Positions 18,839 to 28,018 of a stretch of DNA of 64,000 nt are shown piece by piece (the first letter of the stretch is position 1; every line of letters starts with the position of its first letter). The notes below the pieces were generated by a model, which searched no databases, was not told the DNA's origin, and worked only from the letters and a program-made list of their open reading frames with translations. The position numbers were made by a program, and so were the translations under genes. The stretch is from Pseudarthrobacter siccitolerans. Lineage in GTDB: Bacteria > Actinomycetota > Actinomycetes > Actinomycetales > Micrococcaceae. The stretch lies in NCBI RefSeq assembly GCF_030823375.1, contig NZ_JAUSXB010000001.1, forward strand, positions 1,240,001 to 1,304,000. The letters are read 5' to 3'.

Positions 18839-19114
18839 GTGCCAACGTATGCGTACGCCTGCAAAGATTGCGGCCATGCCTTCGACATCGTCCAGTCGTT
18901 TTCGGACAGCTCTTTGACCTCGTGCCCCGAGTGCCAGGGGACACTGCGCAAGAAATTCAACAGCGTGGGCGTTGTCTTCAAGGGATCCGGCTTCTACCGC
19001 ACCGATTCCCGGGACGCCAAGGGAAGCACCGTCTCGGCCGCCCCGGCCGCATCCTCAACGCCGGCTCCGGCTGCGGCACCCGCCGCTTCCGCGCCTGCTG
19101 CGGCTGCCAGCTAA
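18839..19114 (+). CDS. FmdB-family zinc-ribbon protein, Ruc-like (redox-regulated chaperone)
   Basis: A 91-residue protein. The N-terminal zinc ribbon has four cysteines, C8, C11, C29 and C32 (YACKDCGHAF; TSCPECQGTL), then GVVFKGSGFYRTD, the FmdB consensus. The tail from about residue 65 is an Ala/Pro low-complexity disordered stretch. Zinc ribbon plus disordered tail, position next to 5-FCL and a CIRCE operator match M. tuberculosis Rv0991c (Ruc), reported as an oxidation-activated holdase; function here is by homology and context. GTG start with AGAGGAGGAG upstream. Confidence 0.85.
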   Translation: MPTYAYACKDCGHAFDIVQSFSDSSLTSCPECQGTLRKKFNSVGVVFKGSGFYRTDSRDAKGSTVSAAPAASSTPAPAAAPAASAPAAAAS

Positions 19115-19214
19115 GGGCCTCCCAGCAGCACCGTACGACGCCGGCCGGCCCGTTTGTCCACATAGGGCGCCTTACGCCTGGTACCGGCATTGCGGCCGGC
19201 CTTAGCGTTGGCGC

Positions 19215-19940
19215 ATGCCTGCAAACCTCCCCAGCTCCGGCAGTGGTGCTTCCCGCTACCCGCGCGGCCCCCGCAGTCCCCGCGGCTCCCGCCGCCGGCC
19301 CGGAACTGCCCGTGTTGCCAGATGGCTGGGCCGGAACCGCCGGCTGGCCGCGGCCCTGCTGCTGTGCCTGGCGGCCGCGATCAGCGTCCACCAGCTCACC
19401 CCTGCACCCGTTGAGACCGTAACCGCAGTTGCTGCCGCCAGGGACCTCCCGGCCGGCGCGGCGCTGGCGCCGTCTGACCTTGCCAGTGTGCAGGTCCCGC
19501 CGGGCATGATGGCTGCGGGTTTCCTGGACCAGGCAGCTCACGTGGCCGGCAAGCAGCTGGCGGCTCCGCTGCGCAAGGGCCAGCTTCTCACGGACGCCCA
19601 GCTGCTCGGTCCGGGACTGCTGGCAGGCACACCTCCGGGTTCAGCCGCAGTGCCTCTTCGAATGGCGGACCCGTCATCCATCCAGCTAGTCTCGCCCGGG
19701 CAGCTTGTCAATGTGGTGCTTACAGACGCCAACGGCTTCGACCAGCAGTCGCCATCAGAAGTCCTGGCAACAGCTGTACCGGTACTTTGGACCTCCGGCA
19801 AGGGCGGCTCGAGCGGGCAGTGGCTCGCAACCGCCGAAACGGATGGACTCATCGTGGTAGCGGCAAGCGCCGGGCAGGCGGCACGACTGGCCGGCGCCTC
19901 AACTCAGGGGAAGCTCTTCTTTGTCCTGGTCGGACCCTAG
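19215..19940 (+). CDS. SAF-domain membrane-anchored protein (CpaB/RcpC-like)
   Basis: A 241-residue protein with a basic N-terminus, one transmembrane helix (about 45-60, LAAALLLCLAAAISVHQL) and an external SAF domain (VTAVAAARDLPAGAALAPSD, then VAGKQLAAPLRKGQLL). The C-terminal part (VVLTDANGFD... IVVAASAGQAARLAGAS) resembles the CpaB/RcpC extension seen in Flp pilus assembly, but no pilus genes lie here. TAGCGT precedes the ATG by 6 nt (leaderless pattern). It follows the FmdB-like gene by 100 bp of featureless sequence. Confidence 0.75.
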   Translation: MPANLPSSGSGASRYPRGPRSPRGSRRRPGTARVARWLGRNRRLAAALLLCLAAAISVHQLTPAPVETVTAVAAARDLPAGAALAPSDLASVQVPPGMMAAGFLDQAAHVAGKQLAAPLRKGQLLTDAQLLGPGLLAGTPPGSAAVPLRMADPSSIQLVSPGQLVNVVLTDANGFDQQSPSEVLATAVPVLWTSGKGGSSGQWLATAETDGLIVVAASAGQAARLAGASTQGKLFFVLVGP

Positions 19941-19986
19941 GGGGTACGTGCGGCCATTGCGAGCGGACGCCGGGGTGCGCGTGCTC

Positions 19987-22900
19987 TCAGCCCCAGTGCG
20001 GCGGCTTCTGTTCCTTCAACCAGGCATCGTGGTCCTCATCCGTATCGCCCCAGCGCCGAGGGTCATCTTCGGCAGCCTTGGTGGGCAGAATGCCGGCGGC
20101 GCCGGTCTGGCCCTGGTCCTTGACCAGGCTCCGTCCCGGGTCATCGCCCTGGTCCTGGCCTTGGTCACCGCCCTGATCCTGGCCTTGGTCCTGGCCCTCC
20201 TCCGGTGCAGGCCCGGCCGGGACGGGCGGTTCCTGCCCGGAGTCGTTGTTCTTGTCTTCGGTGGCCACGCGGACCGCCTCCTTGCTGTCCTGATGCTTTA
20301 CCTGCAGATGGCCCCGGTCCCCGCCGGCCACGTACTGGTCCGGGCTGTTACTGCGCCGGGACCTCTGCTCTCCGGCATCAATGCCGTTGAGCGCCTGGTC
20401 AACGTCGTCGTCCAGGAACCCGGCGGACGTGTCCGCCCGGCCCGGAAGAACAACGCGCTCAAGGCCCAGGTATCCGGCAATGCGGTCGGCGCAGGCCGAC
20501 GGATCAGTGAACACTTCAATGGTCCACAGCGGCATGTACCGCCAGCCCAGCCGCTCCAGCAGCTGCGGGCGAAGCCGGCTCCGTTCACGCACGCTCGTGG
20601 TCCGGTACTGTTCGGTGCCGTCGGACTCGATGGCCACCGGCCACGGCAGGTCTGCGTCCTCCTGGCCAATGGTGCCGAGCGGATCGGCAGCGGCCACCAC
20701 GTCGATGGCACCGTCGTACTGGTGCCATACCCGCGCGCCGCGTGCCCGCAGCCTGTCCCCGAGGTCAGCCACCAAAGGATCGGCGCCCAGGGCCTGCTCG
20801 CTGGCGGCAGCGCGTGACGCGGGAGTTCCGAGGTCCGTGTTGCCCGAGATCTCGCGGTCCAGCAGCGAGTACAGGTCCACGGCGCCGTGCGCCAGCCGGG
20901 TGTGGTCCAGGTCCTCGGGCCGGAAGCAGGTGAGCACGTGCATGGACCGCCGTGCCCGGGTCATGGCCAGGGCAAACTTCTCCCTGCCCCCTTCTGCGGA
21001 GAGCGGACCGAAGTTGTGGAGCGCACGGCCGTGGGGTGTGCGGCCGAAGCCCGGAGAGAAGATGACGTGGTCGCGCACCAGTCCCTGGGCGCGTTCCAGG
21101 TCGACCACGCGGAAGGACTCCGGACCGGCGCCGAAGAATCCTGCCAGGCCCGGATGGTTGGGCAGCTGCAGCCGGATGGATTCACCGATCCTTGCGGCAT
21201 GGCGGAGGCTGGCGGTCACCACGGCCAGGGACGTGCGGGGACGGGTCCGGGCGTGTTCGAAGACCAGTTGCACCACGCGGTTAACCTCGGCCACCACCGA
21301 CTCCACGCCTTCGTGGTCGGCACTGGGAAGGCCGGTGCCGTCCGGCAGGTACTCCACCAGGAGTGCCCGGTCCAGGCCCGTGGCGGACTGGCCCTCGGGC
21401 AGCCGCCGCAGGCCGCCGTCGTAAAAGTTCTTGCTGAGCTGCAGGACCAGGTCCTCGTCCACCGCGCGGTAGACGAAGTTGAGGCGCCACACTGGAAGCA
21501 CCGCGGACAGCGCCTTGAAAGCACTTTCCACCCGCTGGTGGGCCGTCTCCCCTGCCGCCAGCCGCTCCACGCCCACGGTGAAGGTCCGCGGGCTGGCGAT
21601 CATGGCGTCACCAAAAGCGATCACCTGACGGGCGCGCGCGATGGACGGAAGCACGGCCTGGAGCGAGGTTGCCTCGGAATCCAGGATCACCACAGCGTCG
21701 AAGTGCTGTTCGGCGGGCAGGAGGCCGGTCATCAGGTAGGGGCTGACGGACCAGACGGGCACCAGGGTGCCGATCAGGTCGGGCGCCTGCGCAGTCAGTG
21801 CAGGGAGTGACACCCGGCCGTCCTTGAGCAGGCTCCGCAGCAGGTCGGCCTGGCGGGGGTGGGCGGCGATGGCGGCACGCCACCGTTCGGCCAGGTCCCA
21901 GCGAAGCCGTGCCGCGCCGCTGGCGATATGGGCGTTGTCCGCCAGCCGGTATTCGGCCTCGAGCTGCCGCAGGGCATCACCGTCGGACATGGCCAGGTAG
22001 TCGTCGCCGCTGATCATGGCCTCGAGCGCCGACTGCCACCATGCCAGTTCAAGTTCTGCCGCCACCGAATGCGCCGGCACCTCGCGCTCGGCCAGGTCGG
22101 CCAGGAGCTCGCCCAGCCCGTGCTCGCGCATATTCTCGATCAGGAGGGTGCGCTCAGGCAGGGTTTTGAGGGTATCGGTGTCCGCCACGAGCCGCTCGAG
22201 CCGCTCCATGAGCTCCTCGTACCGGACACCGGACAGTTCGCCGCCGGCCCCGGTGTGCCGGAGCGCTTCACCGAGCTGGGCCAGCTCACCGTCCAGGGCA
22301 CGGTACATGGCGCTGATTTCGGCGAGCCCGGACGGAACCGCAGGGTGGCGCTGGGTGGTGGCATAGCCGGCCCACAACGCACGCTGTTCCTGCACCAGGA
22401 CCAGGGAACTGTGGAGATCGGCAATATGGACGCCCGGCCGGACGTATTCCTTGGCCACCCTGCGCAGCCGCGACCGCTGCATGGCGGTCAATTCGATGCC
22501 GCGCTCCCGGCGCCAGGCTGACGGCGCGGTGGCTGAAATGAGGTCGGTGACAGGCCTGTCGAAGATATCCGGGGTGAACTTGTCCAGGCTTCCCCGCACA
22601 GCCATCAGGAGCTCAAGCTGTTCGCCCCATTCGGCGAAGGAGGCGCCCAGCCGGATCTCGGCATGCTCCGCCACGGCGTTCATGCGTTCACGCAGGGCCG
22701 GCAGGCTCTTTTCGACGGACCGGACCAGGTCCTGGGCCTCCTCTGTTTCCTTGCGGGTGAGGAGCCGTGCACCGTGCCAGGGGCTGGTGGTTGACGCCTT
22801 GCTGAAGCTGCCCAGCTCCGCGGCCCGGCGGAGCCGCTCAGCCAGCTCGTCGCGGTCCCGGATGCTGTCCAGGACACTCCGCTTCAGCCGGACAGTGGTG

Positions 22901-24207
22901 GCGGGCGCCGGATGGATCGACGTGAGCTCAGCCAGTGACTGCATGGCCTGGTAGGGCGAGCAGCCCCAGCGCTGGCGGACGTTGTGCAGCGACGCCACGT
23001 GGTCCATCAGGGCGTGCCGGTGCTCCGTCAGCGTGTTGTACAGGTTCCCCAGCTGGGGTTCCAGGGATTTTTCGTTCCGGACAATCGCGCGGACCAGCTG
23101 CCCTTTCAACTGTTGGGGAGTAACGTTCCCGGATAACTGGAACAGGATGGACTCAAGGCCCAAAGTTTCCAGCTGGCTGGACACCTCGTTGAGGCTGGCG
23201 CGGCGGTCGCCCACCACCAGGACGGTCTTTCCGGCGTCCACCAGGGCGCCGATGGTGTTGAGGGCGGTTTGGGTCTGGCCGGTCCCGGGAGGGCTGCTGA
23301 CCACCAGGGAATCGCCGGCGCGGGCGGCGTCGATAACGTACTGCTGGTCGACGTCGGCGTCCAGCAGGAGCATCTCGTCGCTGGGGTGCCTGCTGTCCAG
23401 CGGGGGGAACCGTGCGGGATCCGGTTCCTCTACGTCCACCACTTCGCCGCCTGCCGCAGTGGCAAGGGCGGACACGATGGGGTTGGAGTCGTTGATCCAC
23501 GGATCGTCCAGGTTTCCGGAGAGGTCCGCAAACGTGGACACCAGCAGGTTGTGCTGGGCCTCGGCCCCGTGGATGGGCCTGATCAGCGTCGCCAGCCGGT
23601 CCAGGACGGGCTGCGGATCAAACCGGGCGGTGCTGTAGGCGAGCCGGGTGACGGCGTTGACATCGAAGACGATGCCGTGAACGTTCTTCAGGTGCCGTAC
23701 CAGCGCGGGGTTGATATGGGCCTGTTCGGTCAGCTGCAGTTCGTAGTCGTCCTCGCCGGGACGGACGGTGAGGGAAATCGCCGTGAGCATCACCGGCGCG
23801 GAGATGCGCTGGGGCTTGCCGCCGACGGCGGACGTCCATACCACCGTGCCTGCCGAAAGGTATCCGGCGTCGATGCCGCGATCGTTGGCAAGCTCGAAGA
23901 TCTTGGACCGGATGTTCCGGGAGGCGCGGGCCGCCACCACGTACTGCTGGCGGTCCCGGATGAGCGTGGAGAGCCTGGTACGGCGCCCCGCCATCAGCTG
24001 GGCCAGGCCGGACGGGTGGGCGTGGGTCAGGTCAATGGAGCCTTCGGGCGTCTTGGTGAAGCGCAGCATTGTGTCCGCCCCGGTGACGGGTTTGAGCCCG
24101 GACAGCCATTTACGGAGCTCCTCCGAGCCTTCCGGGTGGCCTTGACCAACTGACACTACTGCCTTCTTTTCTGCGCTTGCGCGTGACGCCCTGGACCATA
24201 CCGGCAT
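19987..24207 (-). CDS. Giant SF1 helicase-like protein with altered Walker motifs and C-terminal Vsr-like nuclease fold
   Basis: A 1406-residue cytoplasmic protein. After an ~290-residue N-terminal domain comes an SF1/Upf1-like core: motif I is SSPPGTGQTQTALN (residue 311 is Gln where helicases have Lys), motif II appears as VVILDSEATSL (about 842; DE-A-S replaced by DSEAT). A long helical insertion of ~450 residues lies between. Late motifs are better kept: VDLERAQGLVRDHVIFSPG (about 1039) and ALAMTRARRSMHVL (about 1086). Residues ~1150-1240 (WPVAIESDGTEQYRT; RPQLLERLGWRYMPLW) look like a DUF559/Vsr PD-(D/E)XK domain. The tail has QDQG repeats. ATG 24207 has TACTCT 7 nt upstream; GTG 24156, with AGAAGG upstream, is an alternative. 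Confidence 0.8.
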   Translation of the reverse strand: MPVWSRASRASAEKKAVVSVGQGHPEGSEELRKWLSGLKPVTGADTMLRFTKTPEGSIDLTHAHPSGLAQLMAGRRTRLSTLIRDRQQYVVAARASRNIRSKIFELANDRGIDAGYLSAGTVVWTSAVGGKPQRISAPVMLTAISLTVRPGEDDYELQLTEQAHINPALVRHLKNVHGIVFDVNAVTRLAYSTARFDPQPVLDRLATLIRPIHGAEAQHNLLVSTFADLSGNLDDPWINDSNPIVSALATAAGGEVVDVEEPDPARFPPLDSRHPSDEMLLLDADVDQQYVIDAARAGDSLVVSSPPGTGQTQTALNTIGALVDAGKTVLVVGDRRASLNEVSSQLETLGLESILFQLSGNVTPQQLKGQLVRAIVRNEKSLEPQLGNLYNTLTEHRHALMDHVASLHNVRQRWGCSPYQAMQSLAELTSIHPAPATTVRLKRSVLDSIRDRDELAERLRRAAELGSFSKASTTSPWHGARLLTRKETEEAQDLVRSVEKSLPALRERMNAVAEHAEIRLGASFAEWGEQLELLMAVRGSLDKFTPDIFDRPVTDLISATAPSAWRRERGIELTAMQRSRLRRVAKEYVRPGVHIADLHSSLVLVQEQRALWAGYATTQRHPAVPSGLAEISAMYRALDGELAQLGEALRHTGAGGELSGVRYEELMERLERLVADTDTLKTLPERTLLIENMREHGLGELLADLAEREVPAHSVAAELELAWWQSALEAMISGDDYLAMSDGDALRQLEAEYRLADNAHIASGAARLRWDLAERWRAAIAAHPRQADLLRSLLKDGRVSLPALTAQAPDLIGTLVPVWSVSPYLMTGLLPAEQHFDAVVILDSEATSLQAVLPSIARARQVIAFGDAMIASPRTFTVGVERLAAGETAHQRVESAFKALSAVLPVWRLNFVYRAVDEDLVLQLSKNFYDGGLRRLPEGQSATGLDRALLVEYLPDGTGLPSADHEGVESVVAEVNRVVQLVFEHARTRPRTSLAVVTASLRHAARIGESIRLQLPNHPGLAGFFGAGPESFRVVDLERAQGLVRDHVIFSPGFGRTPHGRALHNFGPLSAEGGREKFALAMTRARRSMHVLTCFRPEDLDHTRLAHGAVDLYSLLDREISGNTDLGTPASRAAASEQALGADPLVADLGDRLRARGARVWHQYDGAIDVVAAADPLGTIGQEDADLPWPVAIESDGTEQYRTTSVRERSRLRPQLLERLGWRYMPLWTIEVFTDPSACADRIAGYLGLERVVLPGRADTSAGFLDDDVDQALNGIDAGEQRSRRSNSPDQYVAGGDRGHLQVKHQDSKEAVRVATEDKNNDSGQEPPVPAGPAPEEGQDQGQDQGGDQGQDQGDDPGRSLVKDQGQTGAAGILPTKAAEDDPRRWGDTDEDHDAWLKEQKPPHWG

Positions 24208-24299
24208 AGATTCGAGAGTAGCCGCTTCGGCGCCGGACTGAGAGACCGCAACACTGGGGCGAGCTAAATTGCCGAGGATTTCGGGGAAGAAACAGCGAT

Positions 24300-24326
24300 G
24301 GCCGGCCTCTTGAACTGAGGCCGGCC
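24300..24326 (-). terminator. Hairpin terminator after guaA
   Basis: A perfect 10-bp inverted repeat (GGCCGGCCTC/GAGGCCGGCC) with a 7-nt loop, starting 10 bp after the guaA stop. Downstream on the minus strand the sequence is CATCGCTGTTTCTT, only moderately T-rich, so termination may be partial. Confidence 0.7.
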
Positions 24327-24336
24327 ACTCATGCTG

Positions 24337-25926
24337 CTATTCCCATTCGATGGTTCCCGGCGGCTTGCTGGTGACATCGAGCACCACGCGGTTGACGCCT
24401 TCCACCTCGTTGGTGATGCGGTTGGAGATCCTGGCAAGGAGTTCGTACGGCAGCCGTGACCAGTCCGCCGTCATGGCGTCCTCGGAGGAGACCGGACGGA
24501 GCACGATGGGGTGGCCGTAGGTGCGGCCGTCCCCCATGACACCGACGCTGCGGACATCGGCCAGGAGGACCACCGGCATCTGCCATACGTCGTTGTCCAG
24601 TCCGGCTGCGGTGAGCTCGGCACGGGCAATCGCGTCGGCCTTGCGCAGCAGGTCCAGCCGCTCCTTGGTGACTTCACCGACGATGCGGATACCAAGTCCG
24701 GGACCCGGGAAGGGCTGGCGGCCAACGATCTCCTGCGGCAGGCCCAGCTGGGCGCCGACGGCACGGACCTCATCTTTGAAGAGGGCGCGCAGCGGCTCCA
24801 CGAGCTCGAACTGCAGGTCCTCCGGGAGCCCGCCCACGTTGTGATGGCTCTTGATGTTCGCGGCACCTTCGCCGCCGCCGGATTCGACGACGTCCGGGTA
24901 CAGCGTGCCCTGGACCAGGAACTTGATCTTTTCGCCGTGCGCAGCCGCCTCGGCAATGATGGCCAGTTCAGCTTCTTCAAACGCACGGATGAACTCGCGG
25001 CCGATGATCTTGCGCTTCGTTTCCGGATCGCTGACGCCGGCCAGGGCAGCCTGGAACCGCTCCTGCTCATTGGCGACGTAGAGCTTGACGCCGGTGGCGG
25101 CGACGAAGTCGCGTTCCACCTGCTCGGCTTCGCCTTCGCGCAGCAGGCCGTGGTCCACGAACACACAGGTCAGCTGGTCGCCGACGGCGCGCTGGACGAG
25201 GGCTGCGGCAACTGCGGAGTCCACGCCGCCGGAAAGGCCACAGATGACCCGGGCATCGCCGATCTGCTTGCGGATGCGCTCCACCTGCTCCTCGAGGATG
25301 TTGCCGGTGGTCCAGTTGGGTTCCAGCCGGGCGCCCTTGAAGAGGAAGTTTTCCAGGACCTGCTGGCCGTAGGCGGAGTGCTTGACCTCGGGGTGCCACT
25401 GCACGCCGAAGAGGCCCTTCTCCTCGTTGGCGAAAGCAGCAACTTCAGCACCCGCCGTCGTCGCCAGCACTTCAAAGCCGTCCGGTGCCTCATGGACGGA
25501 ATCGCCGTGGCTCATCCAGGTCTTCTGGTGCTGCGGCATGCCCTCCAGGACAGAGCGGCCCTCGCCGAGGATGGTGGTTTCGGTGGAGCCGTACTCCCGC
25601 AGCCCGGTCTTGTCCACCTTGCCGCCCAGGGCGTTGGCCATGGCCTGGAAGCCGTAGCAGATCCCAAAGACGGGAACACCGGCTTCGAACAGGTCGGCCC
25701 CGACGCTGGGGGCGCCGTCAGCGTAGACGCTGGAGGGGCCGCCGGAAAGGATGATGGCGGCGGGGTTCTTGGCCAGGAGCTGCTCGGTTGTGTAGGTATG
25801 CGGAACCACTTCCGAATACACATTTGCTTCCCGGACGCGGCGGGCAATCAGCTGCGCGTACTGGGCACCGTAGTCAACAACCAGCACCGGCTTCTGGGAA
25901 GTCTGGGATGCAGTGGGAGTAGTCAC
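24337..25926 (-). CDS. guaA: GMP synthase (glutamine-hydrolysing)
   Basis: A 529-residue enzyme converting XMP, ATP and glutamine to GMP. N-terminal class I glutamine amidotransferase domain: oxyanion GGPSSVY, nucleophile C90 in [12 protein letters not shown], catalytic HPEVKHS. Then the ATP-pyrophosphatase domain with PP-loop [16 protein letters not shown] (about 230-245), and the dimerisation domain with [13 protein letters not shown] and the C-terminal KPPGTIEWE signature. Normal length. GTG start with TAGGCT 6 nt upstream and no Shine-Dalgarno, so leaderless. It works with guaB (34937..36448) in guanine nucleotide synthesis. Confidence 0.97.
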   Translation of the reverse strand: MTTPTASQTSQKPVLVVDYGAQYAQLIARRVREANVYSEVVPHTYTTEQLLAKNPAAIILSGGPSSVYADGAPSVGADLFEAGVPVFGICYGFQAMANALGGKVDKTGLREYGSTETTILGEGRSVLEGMPQHQKTWMSHGDSVHEAPDGFEVLATTAGAEVAAFANEEKGLFGVQWHPEVKHSAYGQQVLENFLFKGARLEPNWTTGNILEEQVERIRKQIGDARVICGLSGGVDSAVAAALVQRAVGDQLTCVFVDHGLLREGEAEQVERDFVAATGVKLYVANEQERFQAALAGVSDPETKRKIIGREFIRAFEEAELAIIAEAAAHGEKIKFLVQGTLYPDVVESGGGEGAANIKSHHNVGGLPEDLQFELVEPLRALFKDEVRAVGAQLGLPQEIVGRQPFPGPGLGIRIVGEVTKERLDLLRKADAIARAELTAAGLDNDVWQMPVVLLADVRSVGVMGDGRTYGHPIVLRPVSSEDAMTADWSRLPYELLARISNRITNEVEGVNRVVLDVTSKPPGTIEWE

Positions 25927-26050
25927 CGTACTAGCCTACTTGGCGCCGTTGGACCGGCGCACCTTGAGAAGCCGCGCTGTGACGCAGCACTCCCCGCAAG
26001 GCAACAGCGCGCCAGGCAACAGCGCGGGCAGGCAGCGCCGCAGTGGCCAA

Positions 26051-26572
26051 TCAGTACCGCTGGGGTGCCTGGGGGTTGGCCGCGAGTTCGGCCTCCACCT
26101 CGGCATGGACCTTCTTCTCCACGATGAAGGACAGGAACGGAATAACGCCGCCCAGTGCCAGCAGGACCAACTTCAGGAACGGCCACCGCATCAGCGACCA
26201 CAGCCGGAAGTTGGAGACCAGGTACACCACGTACATCCAGCCATGGACAATGAGGATGGCCACGGACAGGTTGACGCCGCCCAGCACGCCCTGGGGTTCC
26301 GCGTCAGCGAAGCCGAAGCCGAACAGCTGGCCCGTGACGGCGCTGGTGCCGCCGGCGAAGAGGTACTGTCCGAACCCGTACCTGGCGATCAGCTCGGCAC
26401 AGAGCAGCAGCAGCATGGTGCCCGTGAGATAGGCCAGCACCTTGTAGAACTTCAGGGCGGACCGGATCTGCGCCTCGGTGCCGCCGAAACGGCGCTTCCT
26501 GCCGGACGCCTTGCCGCTGGCGTTGCCGGCAGTGTTACTGCCTGCGGGGCTGGCCGGTTTGGGATCAATCAT
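26051..26572 (-). CDS. DUF3817 integral membrane protein
   Basis: A 173-residue protein with a basic, disordered N-terminus (~35 residues) and three hydrophobic helices (LKFYKVLAYLTGTMLLLLCA; LSVAILIVHGWMYVVYL; LVLLALGGVIPFLSFIVEKK). The FYKVLAYLTG and HGWMYVVY segments are typical of DUF3817 proteins, common in actinobacteria and of unknown function. It overlaps the SURF1 gene by 4 bp and is probably co-transcribed. The 124-bp gap to guaA contains short GGCAACAGCGCG direct repeats and no evident gene. Confidence 0.85.
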   Translation of the reverse strand: MIDPKPASPAGSNTAGNASGKASGRKRRFGGTEAQIRSALKFYKVLAYLTGTMLLLLCAELIARYGFGQYLFAGGTSAVTGQLFGFGFADAEPQGVLGGVNLSVAILIVHGWMYVVYLVSNFRLWSLMRWPFLKLVLLALGGVIPFLSFIVEKKVHAEVEAELAANPQAPQRY

Positions 26573-27429
26573 GGTTCTACCTTTTGCTGGTTCGGTTCAG
26601 GGTGCTGGTGCTGGCTTGGCTTCGAAGGTGGATGGCTGTCCCCGGCCTCGTCGAGGGCTTCTTCGAGGTCCCGGTGGTAGTCGTCCTTAACCAGCCGCCA
26701 CCAGATGAAGAGCGCGAAGCCGGCGAAGACAACCCATTCAAGTGAGTAGAAGAGGTTGAGCCAGTTGATTTTCTGGGCGGGCGGCTGCGGACCGATCCCG
26801 AGCGGAAGGATGTCTCCCCGCACCGCGGCGGCACTGACGTCCACGCCGCCGGCCACCTCCGCGGTGGCAGCCACGAAGCCGGGATAGCTGCTGACGTCCC
26901 AGTAGTTGATGAGTTCCGCCACCGACACCGCTGTGGCCTGCCCGGACGCGGCTGCCGTGCCGGCCACCGGTGCCTCGGACGGCAGGAGCCGCCCTGTGAG
27001 TTCAACATTGCCCGACGGCGGGGTGCCGGCATCGGCGGGATCGGCCACCCATCCGCGGGCCACCGGAATCCACGTTTGCGGAGAGGCGGCAACGCCGCTG
27101 AGGGCGGGGGCGCCGGAAACGGCGAAGGCGGAAACCACCCAGTAGCCTGTCTTGCCGTCGTGCAGCCTGCCCGGGACCAGGACCTGCTTGGCGGGGTCGT
27201 AGGTGCCCTGCGCACTGACCATCTGGTCGGCGTCGGTCCCGTGGAAAAAGTCCCCGGGCTCAAGCGTTTCGGTGAGGGGTTGTACCTGCTCGGTGGCCGG
27301 GTTCACCGGGGCTTCCGGCTGGGTGGAGCGGCCGAACTGCCATTGGCTGAGCAGCACGAAGACCCCGGATAGTACGATCGCAAAAACAAAGCCTGCGATC
27401 CATCGGGGCTTGAGGGCAGTTTTCCACAC
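26569..27429 (-). CDS. SURF1 family protein
   Basis: A 286-residue protein with two transmembrane helices at the ends (FVFAIVLSGVFVLLSQWQFG near residues 14-33; FYSLEWVVFAGFALFIWW near 235-255) and a large external domain between, the SURF1 layout. SURF1 assists cytochrome c oxidase assembly (heme a insertion). Family marks are QWQFGR after helix 1, PVARGWV and the PQPPAQKINWLNLFY segment before helix 2. GTG start with TACGGT 6 nt upstream (leaderless). Overlaps the downstream DUF3817 gene by 4 bp. Confidence 0.88.
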   Translation of the reverse strand: MWKTALKPRWIAGFVFAIVLSGVFVLLSQWQFGRSTQPEAPVNPATEQVQPLTETLEPGDFFHGTDADQMVSAQGTYDPAKQVLVPGRLHDGKTGYWVVSAFAVSGAPALSGVAASPQTWIPVARGWVADPADAGTPPSGNVELTGRLLPSEAPVAGTAAASGQATAVSVAELINYWDVSSYPGFVAATAEVAGGVDVSAAAVRGDILPLGIGPQPPAQKINWLNLFYSLEWVVFAGFALFIWWRLVKDDYHRDLEEALDEAGDSHPPSKPSQHQHPEPNQQKVEP

Positions 27430-27490
27430 GTCTTAACCGTACTTCGTCCCGCTGTAGAACAACTAAACGCCAGATGGCCGGGCCAGGGCG

Positions 27491-27979
27491 TCAGTGGTCG
27501 AAAAACACCAGGCTGGAATTGATGAGCTCGGAGATAACTTCGGCGTCGTAGGCACGCCGGAGCGATTCGCGGAAGGACTCCTTGGACAGCGAACGGGCCA
27601 GGGTGGCCAGGACTTCGAGGTGGTCCGAGAACGAGCTGGCCGGGGTGGCGATCAGCAGGATCACCGTGGCCGGGCCGTCGGCGGCACCGAAGTCCAGCGC
27701 GTGCCCGTACTTGGTGATGCCCACAGCAATCGAGGTGCGGGACACGTATTCGCTGCGGGCGTGGGGCAGGCCGATGCCGCCCGGAAGCCCGGTGGCCAGC
27801 TGGTGCTCCCGTGCGTTGACGTGCTGCAGGAACCCGGGCAGGTCCGATACCCGGCCGGCGGCGAAGAGCCTTTCCGCAAGCTGGGTGGCGGCGTCTGCCT
27901 TGTCCGTTGCCTCCAGCTCCAGGATCACCATGTCGGGAGTGGTGAGGTCGGCATCGTACCGGTCAAGTGGTTCCGCCAA
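27491..27979 (-). CDS. PTS EIIA domain protein (fructose/Ntr type), stand-alone
   Basis: A 162-residue single-domain EIIA of the PTS fructose/mannitol/Ntr family. The phosphorylated His is H73 in GGIGLPHARS. VAVGITK-like and LIATPASSFSDHLEVLATLA segments also match. No EIIB, EIIC, HPr or EI is adjacent, so it may be regulatory or serve a distant permease. TTG start at 27979 with GAAGGGA upstream. It lies 39 bp downstream of glpD on the same strand, which suggests joint transcription and a possible link with glycerol or glucose metabolism. Confidence 0.85.
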   Translation of the reverse strand: MAEPLDRYDADLTTPDMVILELEATDKADAATQLAERLFAAGRVSDLPGFLQHVNAREHQLATGLPGGIGLPHARSEYVSRTSIAVGITKYGHALDFGAADGPATVILLIATPASSFSDHLEVLATLARSLSKESFRESLRRAYDAEVISELINSSLVFFDH

Positions 27980-28018
27980 GGCGTATCCCTTCAGTGAGGA
28001 GCTGGTGCCGCGGGCCCC

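Noticed and set aside
23269..24153. Plus-strand frame opposite the helicase-like gene
   Set aside because: Antisense shadow; composition follows the codon pattern of the opposite strand.
25960..26045. GGCAACAGCGCG short direct repeats as a CRISPR-like or mobile feature
   Set aside because: Only two imperfect copies, no regular spacers, and next to ordinary genes.
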